From: Gracilibacillus dipsosauri
Lineage (GTDB): Bacteria; Bacillota; Bacilli; Bacillales; Amphibacillaceae
Length of the DNA: 64,000 bases
NCBI RefSeq assembly: GCF_003176895.1
Contig: NZ_QGTD01000021.1
Location: 62,001 to 126,000 of the forward strand
Direction of reading: 5' to 3'
Part shown: piece by piece, positions 7,420 to 16,673 of the stretch
Position numbering within the stretch: the first letter of the stretch is position 1
Layout of the letters: the number at the start of each line of letters is the position of its first letter
Program-made: the position numbers and the translations under genes
Notes under the pieces: model-generated
Seen by the model: the letters and a program-made list of their open reading frames with translations, nothing else
What the model was told of the DNA's origin: nothing
Databases searched by the model: none

Positions 7420-9330
7420 ATGAAATACGAACAATTGGCAAATGACATTATAAAAAATATTGGAGGAAAAGAAAACGTTAACAGTGTTGTCCATTGTGTG
7501 ACACGCTTGCGTTTTAAATTGAAAGACGAAGATAAAGCAAATACTAGTGTATTAAAAGATATGGATGGTATTGTTACCGTTATGAAAAGTGGTGGGCAGT
7601 ACCAAGTAGTGATTGGCAATCATGTATCTGATGTATATAAAGCAGTACTATCTGTTGGAGGGTTTGATACTCAATCATCTGCGGATGAGGAAAGTGAAGA
7701 AAAGCAGGGATTATTTAACAAATTTATTGATATTGTCTCTGGAATATTTGCACCAATACTGGGTGTTTTAGCTGCTTCAGGAATGATTAAAGGTTTTAAT
7801 GCTTTGTTTGTTGCATTAGGTTTGTATGCGAATACAACTGGAACCTATCATATTCTACAGGCTGTTGGTGATGCTCTCTTCCATTTTTTTCCTGTATTTT
7901 TGGGCTTTACAGCAATGAAAAAATTTGGTGGAAACCATTTCGTTGGGATGGCTATAGGTGCAGCGTTAGTGTATCCTTCACTTTCTGGTATTACGGAAGG
8001 GGAACCACTTTATACCTTATTTCAAGGAACTATATTTGAATCACCTATCCATATTACATTCCTTGGAATACCAGTTATTCTAATGAGTTATGCATCTTCT
8101 GTGATTCCAATTATATTGGCAGCATATGTTGGATCAAAATTGGAAAAATGGTTTATCAAAGTAATTCCTGATGTTGTAAAGTCCTTTCTTGTACCATTTT
8201 TCACATTGCTAGTAATCGTCCCAATCACTTTTATTGTGATTGGACCAATTGCTACATGGATTAGTTCACTATTAGGACAAGCTACTGTCTGGGCATATGA
8301 TCTAAGTCCATTATTGGCAGGTTTGATACTTGGTGGATTATGGCAATTATTTGTAATGTTTGGTCTCCACTGGGGCTTCATTCCGATTGCAATGAACAAC
8401 CTAGCAGTTTTTGGTTATGACTTTATATTAGCTTTAATATCAGCCACATCGCTAGCAACAACTGGTGTCGTACTTGGGGTAATGGCTAGGACGAAACAGC
8501 AAAAGATTAAAACTCTAAGTATACCTGCTGCTATATCCAGTATCTTTGGTGTGTCGGAGCCTGCGATTTATGGGATTACCTTACCTTTAAAAAGACCGTT
8601 TATTATAACTCTTATCACCTCTGCAGTTGGAGGAGGTATTATGGGAGCAACAGGTACGAAAGTATATATGATGGGTGGACTAGGTGTTTTTGGTATACCA
8701 TCTAAAATTGGTTCCGAGGGTCTTGACATCGGATTCTGGGGTGGAATCATTGCAATGGGAGTAAATTTAGTATTAGGCTTTATACTTGCTTATTTATTTG
8801 GATTGAGTAAAAAAAATAAAGATGGAGAATCCCTGAAAGAAGAAGATAACCATAATAGTACAGACAACAATCAAGACGAAAACATCACTAGTCCACTGAA
8901 GGGAACTGTTCTATCATTATCAGAAGTGAAGGATGAAGCTTTTTCTACTGGAGCGCTTGGAAAGGGGCTTGCAATTGATCCTACAGAAGGTAAATTGGTT
9001 TCTCCAGTTTCCGGGACAGTAACTGCACTATTTCCAACCAATCACGCTGTCGGAATAACAACTGATAATGGTGCTGAAATCTTAATGCATATTGGATTAG
9101 ATACTGTTCAATTAAACGGGAAGTTTTTTAAATCCTCGATTAAACAAGGAGATAGGATAGAGAAAGGTCAATTACTGATAGATTTTGATGTAGAGCAAAT
9201 CAAACAAGCCGGTTTTTCAGTAGTAACTCCTGTTCTCATTACTAATAGTGATAAGTATAAAGAGCTTATTCTAACAAATGCAGATAATGTAGATCCTGGT
9301 GGACAATTAATCAAAGCAGTGATTCATTAA
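7420..9330 (+). CDS. PTS beta-glucoside-type permease EIIBCA
   Basis: A 636-residue three-domain PTS permease: EIIB (about 1-85, C26 in HCVTRLRF), EIIC membrane domain (about 105-460), an acidic linker, then a glucose-type EIIA (about 490-620, H557 in LMHIGLD). It can therefore take phosphate straight from HPr. The overall order matches BglP of Bacillus. Position next to a sulfatase suggests a sulfated beta-linked sugar, which is inference. The EIIA might also serve the EIICB permease at 101-1921, which lacks one. The start follows GGTTGGAGAG. No RAT leader is visible, so control probably comes through the RpiR or LysR protein. Confidence 0.88.
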   Translation: MKYEQLANDIIKNIGGKENVNSVVHCVTRLRFKLKDEDKANTSVLKDMDGIVTVMKSGGQYQVVIGNHVSDVYKAVLSVGGFDTQSSADEESEEKQGLFNKFIDIVSGIFAPILGVLAASGMIKGFNALFVALGLYANTTGTYHILQAVGDALFHFFPVFLGFTAMKKFGGNHFVGMAIGAALVYPSLSGITEGEPLYTLFQGTIFESPIHITFLGIPVILMSYASSVIPIILAAYVGSKLEKWFIKVIPDVVKSFLVPFFTLLVIVPITFIVIGPIATWISSLLGQATVWAYDLSPLLAGLILGGLWQLFVMFGLHWGFIPIAMNNLAVFGYDFILALISATSLATTGVVLGVMARTKQQKIKTLSIPAAISSIFGVSEPAIYGITLPLKRPFIITLITSAVGGGIMGATGTKVYMMGGLGVFGIPSKIGSEGLDIGFWGGIIAMGVNLVLGFILAYLFGLSKKNKDGESLKEEDNHNSTDNNQDENITSPLKGTVLSLSEVKDEAFSTGALGKGLAIDPTEGKLVSPVSGTVTALFPTNHAVGITTDNGAEILMHIGLDTVQLNGKFFKSSIKQGDRIEKGQLLIDFDVEQIKQAGFSVVTPVLITNSDKYKELILTNADNVDPGGQLIKAVIH

Positions 9331-9380
9331 TTACATGACTTTTAGAAAAAAATAGAAAAATCTAGACTTGATAGTTAATT

Positions 9381-9480
9381 AAGCGACTTCCGGAGTATGG
9401 AAATAAAGGGTTTCCAAATGCCTAGTAAAGCTGAGGGGCATTTCCTTTAATCTCAATAGTTTTTCGGAAGTCGCTTTTAT
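9381..9480 (+). terminator. Branched RNA-like terminator structure
   Basis: An outer perfect 12-bp stem (AAGCGACTTCCG at 9381-9392 with CGGAAGTCGCTT at 9465-9476) encloses two smaller hairpins: GGAAA/TTTCC (9399-9403, 9411-9415) and AAATGCC/GGCATTT (9416-9422, 9437-9443). The tail is T-rich (TTTTATTAT). It lies between two converging genes and probably ends the PTS transcript. The three-way shape is unusual for a plain terminator. Confidence 0.65.
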
Positions 9481-9549
9481 TATAAGTATTGTTACTGTAC
9501 TATACTAATTTATCCAAGTGGTAAAATCCCCACTGAGGGAAGTTTCCCA

Positions 9550-12500
9550 TTATAAATATACTTTTATTATATTTTGTGAACCATTTAAATGGTGTAAAAG
9601 TTCTTTTTTATAAAGCTTAAACCCGTTATTGCGATAGCGGTTTTGAACTTTTTTAAATGCTATTTTGTGGTTGTTCACATATACTCTTTTTTCCTTGCTA
9701 CTTGTATAATAGATAAAGGTAACTGGCTGGTCTTCATATTGAAAATCAAACATTAGTTGATTCAATTCCCTTAAAATGATCGGATCAATAATAAGAGCAT
9801 CGCTTACTTCTCTAATTCCCAAGACGTTGGAAATCAATTGATTCATAAAGATTCCGGGACCGCTTGAATAAATTCGCCAACCACCTTTTACTTTTACGCT
9901 ACCATCTTTCAATTGGTTAAATTTTTCTAGAGCTTCATATCTAGTGTGAAATTTCCCATCAGAACTGCTAAAATAAGCATTACTCTGACGAATGTCAGCA
10001 TTAGGAACTGATTTATTTAGAAGTATTGGGTTAATGACGTTTAAACCGTTCCAAACTTCTTCTTCCTTTCCAAGTTTAGCCATTGCTTCAATGAAGCGTA
10101 TATGTGCATGTACATACTGTAGTCCTATTTCGCGACCGAAGTTACTTGCTTGCTCTGCACGTTTAAATTGATAACTAACCCCACCGTTGTATGATGCAGG
10201 TCGATTCATTAATCGGACACCGTCGGGGAAGAAAAGATGTTTTTTGATATATCCATAATGCATATTTGCCTGGTCAGACGAAAATAATTCACTGATAATA
10301 GCACGTTGCATTGGTAGTAAACGGTATTGTATTCCTGTATCGTGATCAGATGGATGTAGCATTTTTTTAACTTTACTAGGATCTTCCATATAGATAAAAC
10401 CTGGTATAACATCACTATCTAGAATATAATGTTCTATATCATTTTGAAGCAACAATACGATATCTTTTAGTTTCCCTAGCTCCCTTTCATAACAAGTGGT
10501 TAATAGTGTTGCTAGCTTTTTCATTGATTGATACATCAATGCGACAGACCAGGTGCTGACCATGTATTGTTTTAAATCCTGATTTGCAGGCTGTAACGTG
10601 TCGTCCCAGTCCCCATCATCATAAGCTGGTAATGATGTATTGTGTAAAAAGGTGGATGTAATATAGTTAATTTGTTTTCTTAAATGATCTATTATCGGTA
10701 TTTCTTCAGCAGAAAAATTCTTAGTAAGACGATCCATATAAGGAACTTTTTCTTCCAGTAAAGTAAAATTTCCTGTCGCTTCAATATAATCACCGATAAT
10801 TTTGAGTGGCCAGATAATAATGTCTCCGTGGCTATCTTCTTGCTGAATGGAGACATATTGATCAAACATAAACCATTGCGGCCAATCTCCACTATCTTGG
10901 TATTGATGAGAATAGATTGTTTTGATAATTTCCTTAGCGGTTTGATAATGTCTAGTTGCCATAAAGTATTCAAAAGGTCCTTGACTCACATCTCGTGTTC
11001 CCCATGCAGCACCACCATATTGCTCCAGACCATGTGGAGTGGAGAAATGGACTAGCATATTGTGTGTATACCACCATGCTATTGCATTAGTTTTTTCTAG
11101 ATATTCCGTTGTATCACCTTTCATAGAAAGGTGGAAACCTCTCATTACATCATGGAAAAATATACGGTAGCGTTCTTTTTCTAATGTAAAGTCTTTTACC
11201 TGCAATGGTTGTTGACTATGTTTTAGCTGACCTTCTATCACCATACTCCAGCTATCTGTCTTGTCCGTGGTGAAACATACTAATGAAGTTGAGTTGTTAT
11301 CTTGAAATACCTTGCTATTAGTGGGTAACTTCATCCGGTATTGTAGATCAGGATATACTTGGTTTGCTTTCTCCTTCCAGTTAAATAGATAGGTACCTGT
11401 TGCTTGGTCATTGGTAAAGATAAATCCTTTTGTGTGATCAATTTGCTGTGTAACAAAGTAACGATAGCTCTTCCCTGATGCACTCTGAACTTGCAACTGT
11501 ACATCATTTGTAGCTACTGCTGTAAAATTAGTAACAATCAATAGATCTTGTTCTGTTTTATAGTACCATTTGCAATAATTAAAGCCCATTTCAAAGGCAG
11601 AGGGCATAGCTAACAAATGGAGGGTTTTATCAATTTCTATATAAATTCGTTGTCCAGATGTTTTATGAATATTTAAAGGATTACGAGCATTGGTCGATAA
11701 TTTATTCATCTCAACATTGCCAACAGATAATTGGGAATTAAAAATGCCATACATGTAAGAAGTTGTAGTAAATACATCATCTCGTATTTGATCATTGCTA
11801 CCGCTCATTAAGATGTGTCCATGCGGTCTTTCCATCCATCGCTCTTTTTCCTTTAGTACAACATGTTCATACTGATTAGTGAAAAAAGATAATAGATTCC
11901 CATTCTTGTACTCCTCTAATTGTCGGATAGGATAATAAGCATTTAATTCTTCCTCGGTTAATGGCAAAGTATTTAGTGATACGTAGTTAAACAAATTAGC
12001 ATTTATTTCAACCTGTTGATAAGCTGGCGTTGGCTTACTTTGGATACTTTCCCATGTTTGCATAATATCCGCTAGTCCATCCATTTTTGTTATAGCAGGT
12101 GGCTGGTTAGGTCGATAGGATCCATAGAAAACAAATTGATCTTTACCCTTCAATGTAACAGCTTCTGTTTGTAAGGCGGTATAGGCAAATTCATATTGAT
12201 ATACTTCCTTTGCCAAATGTCTTTTTGAAAGCACTTCTGGTAGATTGATTAATTTATAGGATATCCCGAAAAATTGAAATCCATCTGTTGAATAACCAGT
12301 GGCCTTGTTTAATGTCCCTTGCTGAATAAATGGAAAGCGACCATTTTGTGGTTGATTTTGACGGGAACAGATTGTATAGCCTACCTGTTCGTCTTCAAAT
12401 ACCGTATGATCGATGTATTGAGAAACATATGCTTCATTTGAACGGACAGCTGCTAGCTCGGCAAGTCCTAAATCCTGTCCATATATTATATCTACATCAT

Positions 12501-12837
12501 TGTTGTTTCCCTCTAGGTTGACTTCCCAGAACCAAGTATAATCAACAGCATGAAAAATAACTTCATAATGAACATTAGAAAATGTACCTACCCATTTCAA
12601 TGTATGATCCGATTGATAAAAGGTACTTTCAGAATGAACACCTAGTAAGGGGTGATAGATGATTTGTCCATTATCCTCTATAATACGTAAGTAAATATTC
12701 TGCATAGAACCATCTATAGTATTGGATAATTGCTGGTTTATAAGTAAATTGTCTTTTGTAATAGCATATAAGTCACCACTTGATAAAAAGGAATAGCTTA
12801 ACCCACCTGTTTTAATTTCAATGTTATTATTGGACAT
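9550..12837 (-). CDS. 1,2-beta-oligoglucan phosphorylase-like enzyme (GH94)
   Basis: A 1095-residue enzyme with a large N-terminal beta region and a C-terminal (alpha/alpha)6 barrel. The barrel carries STPHGLEQYGGAAWGTRDVS (residues about 600-620) and YDDGDWDD, in which D743 fits the GH94 general-acid Asp. Length and neighbours match the Listeria innocua sophorooligosaccharide locus, where a GH94 phosphorylase, a GH3 glucosidase and an ABC binding protein occur together. The expected reaction is phosphorolysis of beta-1,2-gluco-oligosaccharides to glucose 1-phosphate in the cytoplasm; no signal peptide is present. Its ATG overlaps the GH3 stop codon (TAATG), so the two are translationally coupled. 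Other GH94 specificities are possible. Confidence 0.8.
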   Translation of the reverse strand: MSNNNIEIKTGGLSYSFLSSGDLYAITKDNLLINQQLSNTIDGSMQNIYLRIIEDNGQIIYHPLLGVHSESTFYQSDHTLKWVGTFSNVHYEVIFHAVDYTWFWEVNLEGNNNDVDIIYGQDLGLAELAAVRSNEAYVSQYIDHTVFEDEQVGYTICSRQNQPQNGRFPFIQQGTLNKATGYSTDGFQFFGISYKLINLPEVLSKRHLAKEVYQYEFAYTALQTEAVTLKGKDQFVFYGSYRPNQPPAITKMDGLADIMQTWESIQSKPTPAYQQVEINANLFNYVSLNTLPLTEEELNAYYPIRQLEEYKNGNLLSFFTNQYEHVVLKEKERWMERPHGHILMSGSNDQIRDDVFTTTSYMYGIFNSQLSVGNVEMNKLSTNARNPLNIHKTSGQRIYIEIDKTLHLLAMPSAFEMGFNYCKWYYKTEQDLLIVTNFTAVATNDVQLQVQSASGKSYRYFVTQQIDHTKGFIFTNDQATGTYLFNWKEKANQVYPDLQYRMKLPTNSKVFQDNNSTSLVCFTTDKTDSWSMVIEGQLKHSQQPLQVKDFTLEKERYRIFFHDVMRGFHLSMKGDTTEYLEKTNAIAWWYTHNMLVHFSTPHGLEQYGGAAWGTRDVSQGPFEYFMATRHYQTAKEIIKTIYSHQYQDSGDWPQWFMFDQYVSIQQEDSHGDIIIWPLKIIGDYIEATGNFTLLEEKVPYMDRLTKNFSAEEIPIIDHLRKQINYITSTFLHNTSLPAYDDGDWDDTLQPANQDLKQYMVSTWSVALMYQSMKKLATLLTTCYERELGKLKDIVLLLQNDIEHYILDSDVIPGFIYMEDPSKVKKMLHPSDHDTGIQYRLLPMQRAIISELFSSDQANMHYGYIKKHLFFPDGVRLMNRPASYNGGVSYQFKRAEQASNFGREIGLQYVHAHIRFIEAMAKLGKEEEVWNGLNVINPILLNKSVPNADIRQSNAYFSSSDGKFHTRYEALEKFNQLKDGSVKVKGGWRIYSSGPGIFMNQLISNVLGIREVSDALIIDPIILRELNQLMFDFQYEDQPVTFIYYTSSKEKRVYVNNHKIAFKKVQNRYRNNGFKLYKKELLHHLNGSQNIIKVYL

Positions 12838-15020
12838 TATTGATCCTCCTTAGTTGGTATTAATTGAAATGAAAGTTCGATTACTTCTGTACTACTACTT
12901 CCGACAGAAACAATAAACGTACCAGGATCGCTTTTATATGCTAGATTGCTATGGAAATATCGTAAGTCTACTTCTGACAATTCAAAATAAATCGTTTGTT
13001 CTTCATTTGAATCTAATTCTATTTTTTTGAATCCTTTTAATTCTTTTACCGGACGTACGACTTCACCAACCGTATCACTAATATATAATTGAACTATTTC
13101 TTTTCCAGAAACACTGCCGGTATTTTTCACATTAAATGAAACAATTAGCTTGTCTGTTTTGGTGATTTGATTTTTTGAAAGTTTCAGATTACTATACTGA
13201 AAAGTCGTATAGCTTAAGCCGAAACCAAATGGGAATAGAGGGTCATTTGGACTGTCTAAATATTGGGAAACATAACGTACTTGGGCATCTGGTGCACCTT
13301 TAGGACGTCCTGTATTATAATGATTATAGTAAACAGGAATTTGACCTGCTGAGTAAGGAAAAGACATCGTTAATTTTCCAGATGGATTTTGATCACCGAA
13401 TAAAATGTCACCTATTGCGTTACCGCCTTCTGTACCAGGGTACCATGCTTCTAACAATGCATCAGAATGCTCTATTACACCATGTAAGTCAAGTGGTCTA
13501 CCATTGAATAGAACCGTTACAATAGGTTTTCCAACGGTTGATATTGCTTTGAGCAATTCTAACTGTGCTTCTGGCAATTGAATATTCGACCTCGATCCTG
13601 CTTCACCACTCATACTCGAATGCTCGCCGACAGCCATGACAATTACATCTGCCAATTTAGCTGTCTCGACAGCTTGCTTCTTTAAATCTTCTGTAATCAT
13701 TGTAATGTCAGAGCCTTTAGAAATAAGGACTTCATTTTTTTTAACTTTTTTGCTTAGACCAGCTGCTATGGTAACCGCATCGTCGGTTGAACCTAGCCAA
13801 GACCATTGTCCAAGAATGTCTCCGCTATCCACAAATGGGCCAATTAACGCTATTTTTTGCATTGGCTCTAGCGGAAGTACGTTCTTCTCATTTTTTAACA
13901 AGACACAGGACTCTGCTGCTAATTCTCTAGCAGCTTTCCGATGAGAGTTGGACATGACTACTTTTTGCTCTCGCTTAATGTCAGCACCACGATAAGGATT
14001 TTCAAATAAGCCTAAATCATCTTTTAATTGCAAAATTCTTATCACTGCTTCGTCGATGAGAGATTCATCGAGTTCTCCACTCTCCACTAAATTTTTTAAG
14101 TTTTCTGTATAACAATGAGTCATCATTTCAATATCTGTTCCTGCTTCTAGTGCTTTTAAGGCAGCTTCACGCTCGTTTGATGCAACACCATGGGATATTA
14201 GCTCTTTGACAGCACCCCAATCTGAAATAATAACACCATCAAATCCCCATTGCTCTCTCAGAATGTTACGCATTAAATATTTGTTTGCGGTTGCAGGAAT
14301 GCCGTCAACGATATTAAAGGATGACATGATCATTTTAACTCCAGCATTGATAGCATTTTTAAAAGGAGGTAAATAGTTTTCGTGGAGCTCGCGATCAGAC
14401 ATATTTACAGTATTATAGTCTCGACCTCCTTCTGCAGCTCCATAACCTGCGAAATGTTTTACGCAAGCAGCTATATGATCTAAGTTAGTCTTTAAATCTT
14501 TTCCTTGAAATCCTTTCACTTGTGCTTTTGCAAACATACTATTAAGAAATGGATCTTCACCAGTTGACTCCATTACCCGTCCCCATCGCGGATCTCTGAC
14601 TAAGTCAACCATTGGAGCAAATGTTACATGGATTCCAGAAACTGCTGCTTCTTTTGCAGCTATTTTGGCGCTTTGTTCAGCAAGATCAATATTCCATGAA
14701 CATCCAATTGCTAAAGGTATAGGAAAAATAGTTTTATATCCATGGACAACATCCGACATGAATAATAAAGGTATTCCTAGTCGGTTTTCCTCTAAATGTT
14801 TCTTCTGAATAGATATAATATTTTCAGCCCCTGAGGCACCTAGTACAGATCCAGCGTTTTGAACATTTTTTACGTCTACCTTTAAATGAACCATTGGACC
14901 AGTGATTTTACCGTTGTCTGAAGCTCCTTTAAAAAAGGGAGTAGCCAACTGCATAAGTTGATCAATTTTTTCTTCTAAAGTCATTTTTGCTAATAATTCA
15001 ATAGCTTTATTGCTTTTCAT
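12837..15020 (-). CDS. GH3 beta-glucosidase, sophorooligosaccharide type
   Basis: A 727-residue cytoplasmic glycoside hydrolase family 3 enzyme: (beta/alpha)8 barrel (about 1-330) with nucleophile D267 in IISDWGAV, alpha/beta sandwich (about 370-580) and a fibronectin type III-like domain (about 640-720). There is no signal peptide. It is first in a two-gene operon with the GH94 phosphorylase. By analogy with the Listeria beta-1,2-glucan locus it would remove glucose from imported sophorose and longer oligosaccharides. The start ATG at 15020 follows AGGAGGTAAC. The promoter at 15085-15113 carries a LacI-type operator over its -35. Confidence 0.88.
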   Translation of the reverse strand: MKSNKAIELLAKMTLEEKIDQLMQLATPFFKGASDNGKITGPMVHLKVDVKNVQNAGSVLGASGAENIISIQKKHLEENRLGIPLLFMSDVVHGYKTIFPIPLAIGCSWNIDLAEQSAKIAAKEAAVSGIHVTFAPMVDLVRDPRWGRVMESTGEDPFLNSMFAKAQVKGFQGKDLKTNLDHIAACVKHFAGYGAAEGGRDYNTVNMSDRELHENYLPPFKNAINAGVKMIMSSFNIVDGIPATANKYLMRNILREQWGFDGVIISDWGAVKELISHGVASNEREAALKALEAGTDIEMMTHCYTENLKNLVESGELDESLIDEAVIRILQLKDDLGLFENPYRGADIKREQKVVMSNSHRKAARELAAESCVLLKNEKNVLPLEPMQKIALIGPFVDSGDILGQWSWLGSTDDAVTIAAGLSKKVKKNEVLISKGSDITMITEDLKKQAVETAKLADVIVMAVGEHSSMSGEAGSRSNIQLPEAQLELLKAISTVGKPIVTVLFNGRPLDLHGVIEHSDALLEAWYPGTEGGNAIGDILFGDQNPSGKLTMSFPYSAGQIPVYYNHYNTGRPKGAPDAQVRYVSQYLDSPNDPLFPFGFGLSYTTFQYSNLKLSKNQITKTDKLIVSFNVKNTGSVSGKEIVQLYISDTVGEVVRPVKELKGFKKIELDSNEEQTIYFELSEVDLRYFHSNLAYKSDPGTFIVSVGSSSTEVIELSFQLIPTKEDQ

Positions 15021-15084
15021 CCGTTGTTACCTCCTGTTAATTGATACACAAAAAAATAAATCTATTGCAATTGATTTTAAAACT

Positions 15085-15113
15085 ACTATAATCTATTTGT
15101 AGAAACGTTTCAA
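15085..15113 (-). promoter_or_regulatory. Sigma-A promoter with LacI-type operator for the GH3-GH94 operon
   Basis: Reading the minus strand, TTGAAA (15113-15108) and TATAGT (15090-15085) are separated by 17 bases. The palindrome GAAACGTTTC (15102-15111) covers the -35 box. The same palindrome occurs at 15230-15239 for the opposite promoter, so one LacI-family protein (probably that at 18474) should repress both. Confidence 0.75.
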
Positions 15114-15191
15114 CAAAAAATATATAATTAAATTTGTGTTTATTAACATATATCGTCTATAAAACAATGTTCACAAAAAAATAAAAATCAC

Positions 15192-15239
15192 TTGAAACCG
15201 ATTACAGATTAATCTATAATAAAATTGTTGAAACGTTTC
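15192..15239 (+). promoter_or_regulatory. Sigma-A promoter with cre site and LacI-type operator for the ABC importer operon
   Basis: TTGAAA (15192-15197) and a consensus TATAAT (15215-15220) are 17 bases apart. TGAAACCGATTACA (15193-15206) fits the CcpA cre consensus TGWAANCGNTNWCA at every fixed position and overlaps the -35. GAAACGTTTC (15230-15239) lies just after the -10, where a bound repressor would block initiation. The operon should thus answer both to glucose (CcpA) and to the locus inducer (LacI). Confidence 0.8.
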
Positions 15240-15375
15240 GATTCGTTTTTTTGAAAGGGGTTGTTTTCCAAGAACGCACTATCGTTTATAAGATTAGTTT
15301 ATTGGATGTAAATGAATGGAAGATAATACTTAGAAGAAATTTTATTGCTGTATAAATTTATGAAAGGGTGTTCCT

Positions 15376-16608
15376 ATGTTTAAAGTGAAGCCATTTATTT
15401 TTGTATCTTTTTTAACAGCCATCATTACATTAAGTGCATGCTCTTCAGGAGATAGTTCAGGGGAAGATGAAGCAGGTGATAATACTATCCAGGTATGGAC
15501 AATGTCAGAAGGATTAGATGATTTTGTAACAGATTTTGAAGAAGAAAGTGGCATAACAGTCGATGTTCAATCAATTCCTTGGGATAGTGCACATGATAAA
15601 TTATTAACTGCTGTTGCTTCTGGAAAAGGACCAGATGTCTTACAGATTGGAACGACTTGGGTGGCAGAGTTTGCGGAAGCAGATACTTTTATGGATATCT
15701 CTGAATACATTGATGATTATGAAAATCTAGCTCCGGATAATTTCTATGATAGTGCGATAGGGACAACGGAATTTGATGGTAAAACAATAGGTATTCCGTG
15801 GTATGTAGATACGAGGGCATTATTCTATAGAACGGATATTTTAGAAGAAGTAGGCTATCCGAATGGTCCAGAAACATGGGATGATATGATCGATGCTTCC
15901 AGAAAGCTAGCAGATAGAGGGGAAGATCAGTATGCGATTGATTTACCTACGACTGATCCGCAATTTCCATTTATTTTAGCATGGGAGCATGGTTGGAATT
16001 ACGATATCGATAAGGGTGCGGAAAGCTTCGATAGTGAGAATTTTAAGGAAGCGATTGAGTTACATCATTTATTTTATGAGGAAGGACTATCTCAAATGGG
16101 AGAAGGGAAAGAATTCTTTCAAGCATTTAGTGATGGGTCAAAACCAATGTTTTTCAGTGGGCCATGGGATATTGGAACAATAAAAGACAGAGCTCCTGAA
16201 ATTGAGGGTAAATGGAATGTAAAAGTAATGCCGACCGCTGAAAATAATAAGTCTATGATGGGTGGTGCACATCTTTCTGTATTCGCTAATTCTGAAAAGG
16301 TGGACCAATCACTAGAATTTATTAATTGGATGGCAGATCCTGAAACACAGGTAAAATGGTATGAAACAAAAAGTGAATTACCTGCTAATAAAGAAGCATG
16401 GCAAGATCCTGTTTTAGCCAATGACGGATTGGTTAGTACTTTTGGAGAACAATTGGAGTCGACGCAACCATTACCCTTAATTCCAGAATATGAACGATTA
16501 GGTAACGAGATTTTAAATGTCCTAGAGGAAATCAATCGTGGTGGAGCAGATATTGATCAATCATTAGAGGAATTCCAAGTAGAGGCTTCAAAGATTCTCT
16601 CAAAATAA
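15376..16608 (+). CDS. Sugar ABC importer binding lipoprotein (sophorooligosaccharide-type)
   Basis: A 410-residue family 1 extracellular solute-binding protein. The N-terminus has a lipoprotein signal ending in the lipobox LSAC (Cys 22), then an acidic Ser-rich linker and the two-lobed binding fold. Neighbours (GH94, GH3, two permeases) match the Listeria Lin1841 locus, whose binding protein takes beta-1,2-gluco-oligosaccharides, so that ligand is inferred. The protein is anchored on the outer face of the membrane. A stem-loop follows the gene before the permease genes, a common way to keep binding protein in excess. No ATPase gene lies in the operon. Confidence 0.85.
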   Translation: MFKVKPFIFVSFLTAIITLSACSSGDSSGEDEAGDNTIQVWTMSEGLDDFVTDFEEESGITVDVQSIPWDSAHDKLLTAVASGKGPDVLQIGTTWVAEFAEADTFMDISEYIDDYENLAPDNFYDSAIGTTEFDGKTIGIPWYVDTRALFYRTDILEEVGYPNGPETWDDMIDASRKLADRGEDQYAIDLPTTDPQFPFILAWEHGWNYDIDKGAESFDSENFKEAIELHHLFYEEGLSQMGEGKEFFQAFSDGSKPMFFSGPWDIGTIKDRAPEIEGKWNVKVMPTAENNKSMMGGAHLSVFANSEKVDQSLEFINWMADPETQVKWYETKSELPANKEAWQDPVLANDGLVSTFGEQLESTQPLPLIPEYERLGNEILNVLEEINRGGADIDQSLEEFQVEASKILSK

Positions 16609-16619
16609 TGGAGTGTATT

Positions 16620-16656
16620 AAAGGAGAGGGATGCACGAGATAGCATTCCCTCCTTT
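16620..16656 (+). repeat. Intercistronic stem-loop after the binding-protein gene
   Basis: The arm at 16620-16634 (AAAGGAGAGGGATGC) pairs with 16643-16656 (GCATTCCCTCCTTT), with small irregularities. It lacks a T run and ends just before the ribosome binding site of the first permease. Such stems usually protect the upstream message or lower read-through. Confidence 0.6.
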
Positions 16657-16673
16657 GTAAAGGAGTGATTTCG

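Noticed and set aside
10692-10973. Several 60-100-codon frames on either strand inside the GH94, GH3 and sulfatase genes
   Set aside because: They overlap strongly supported genes, lack ribosome sites and show no family features.
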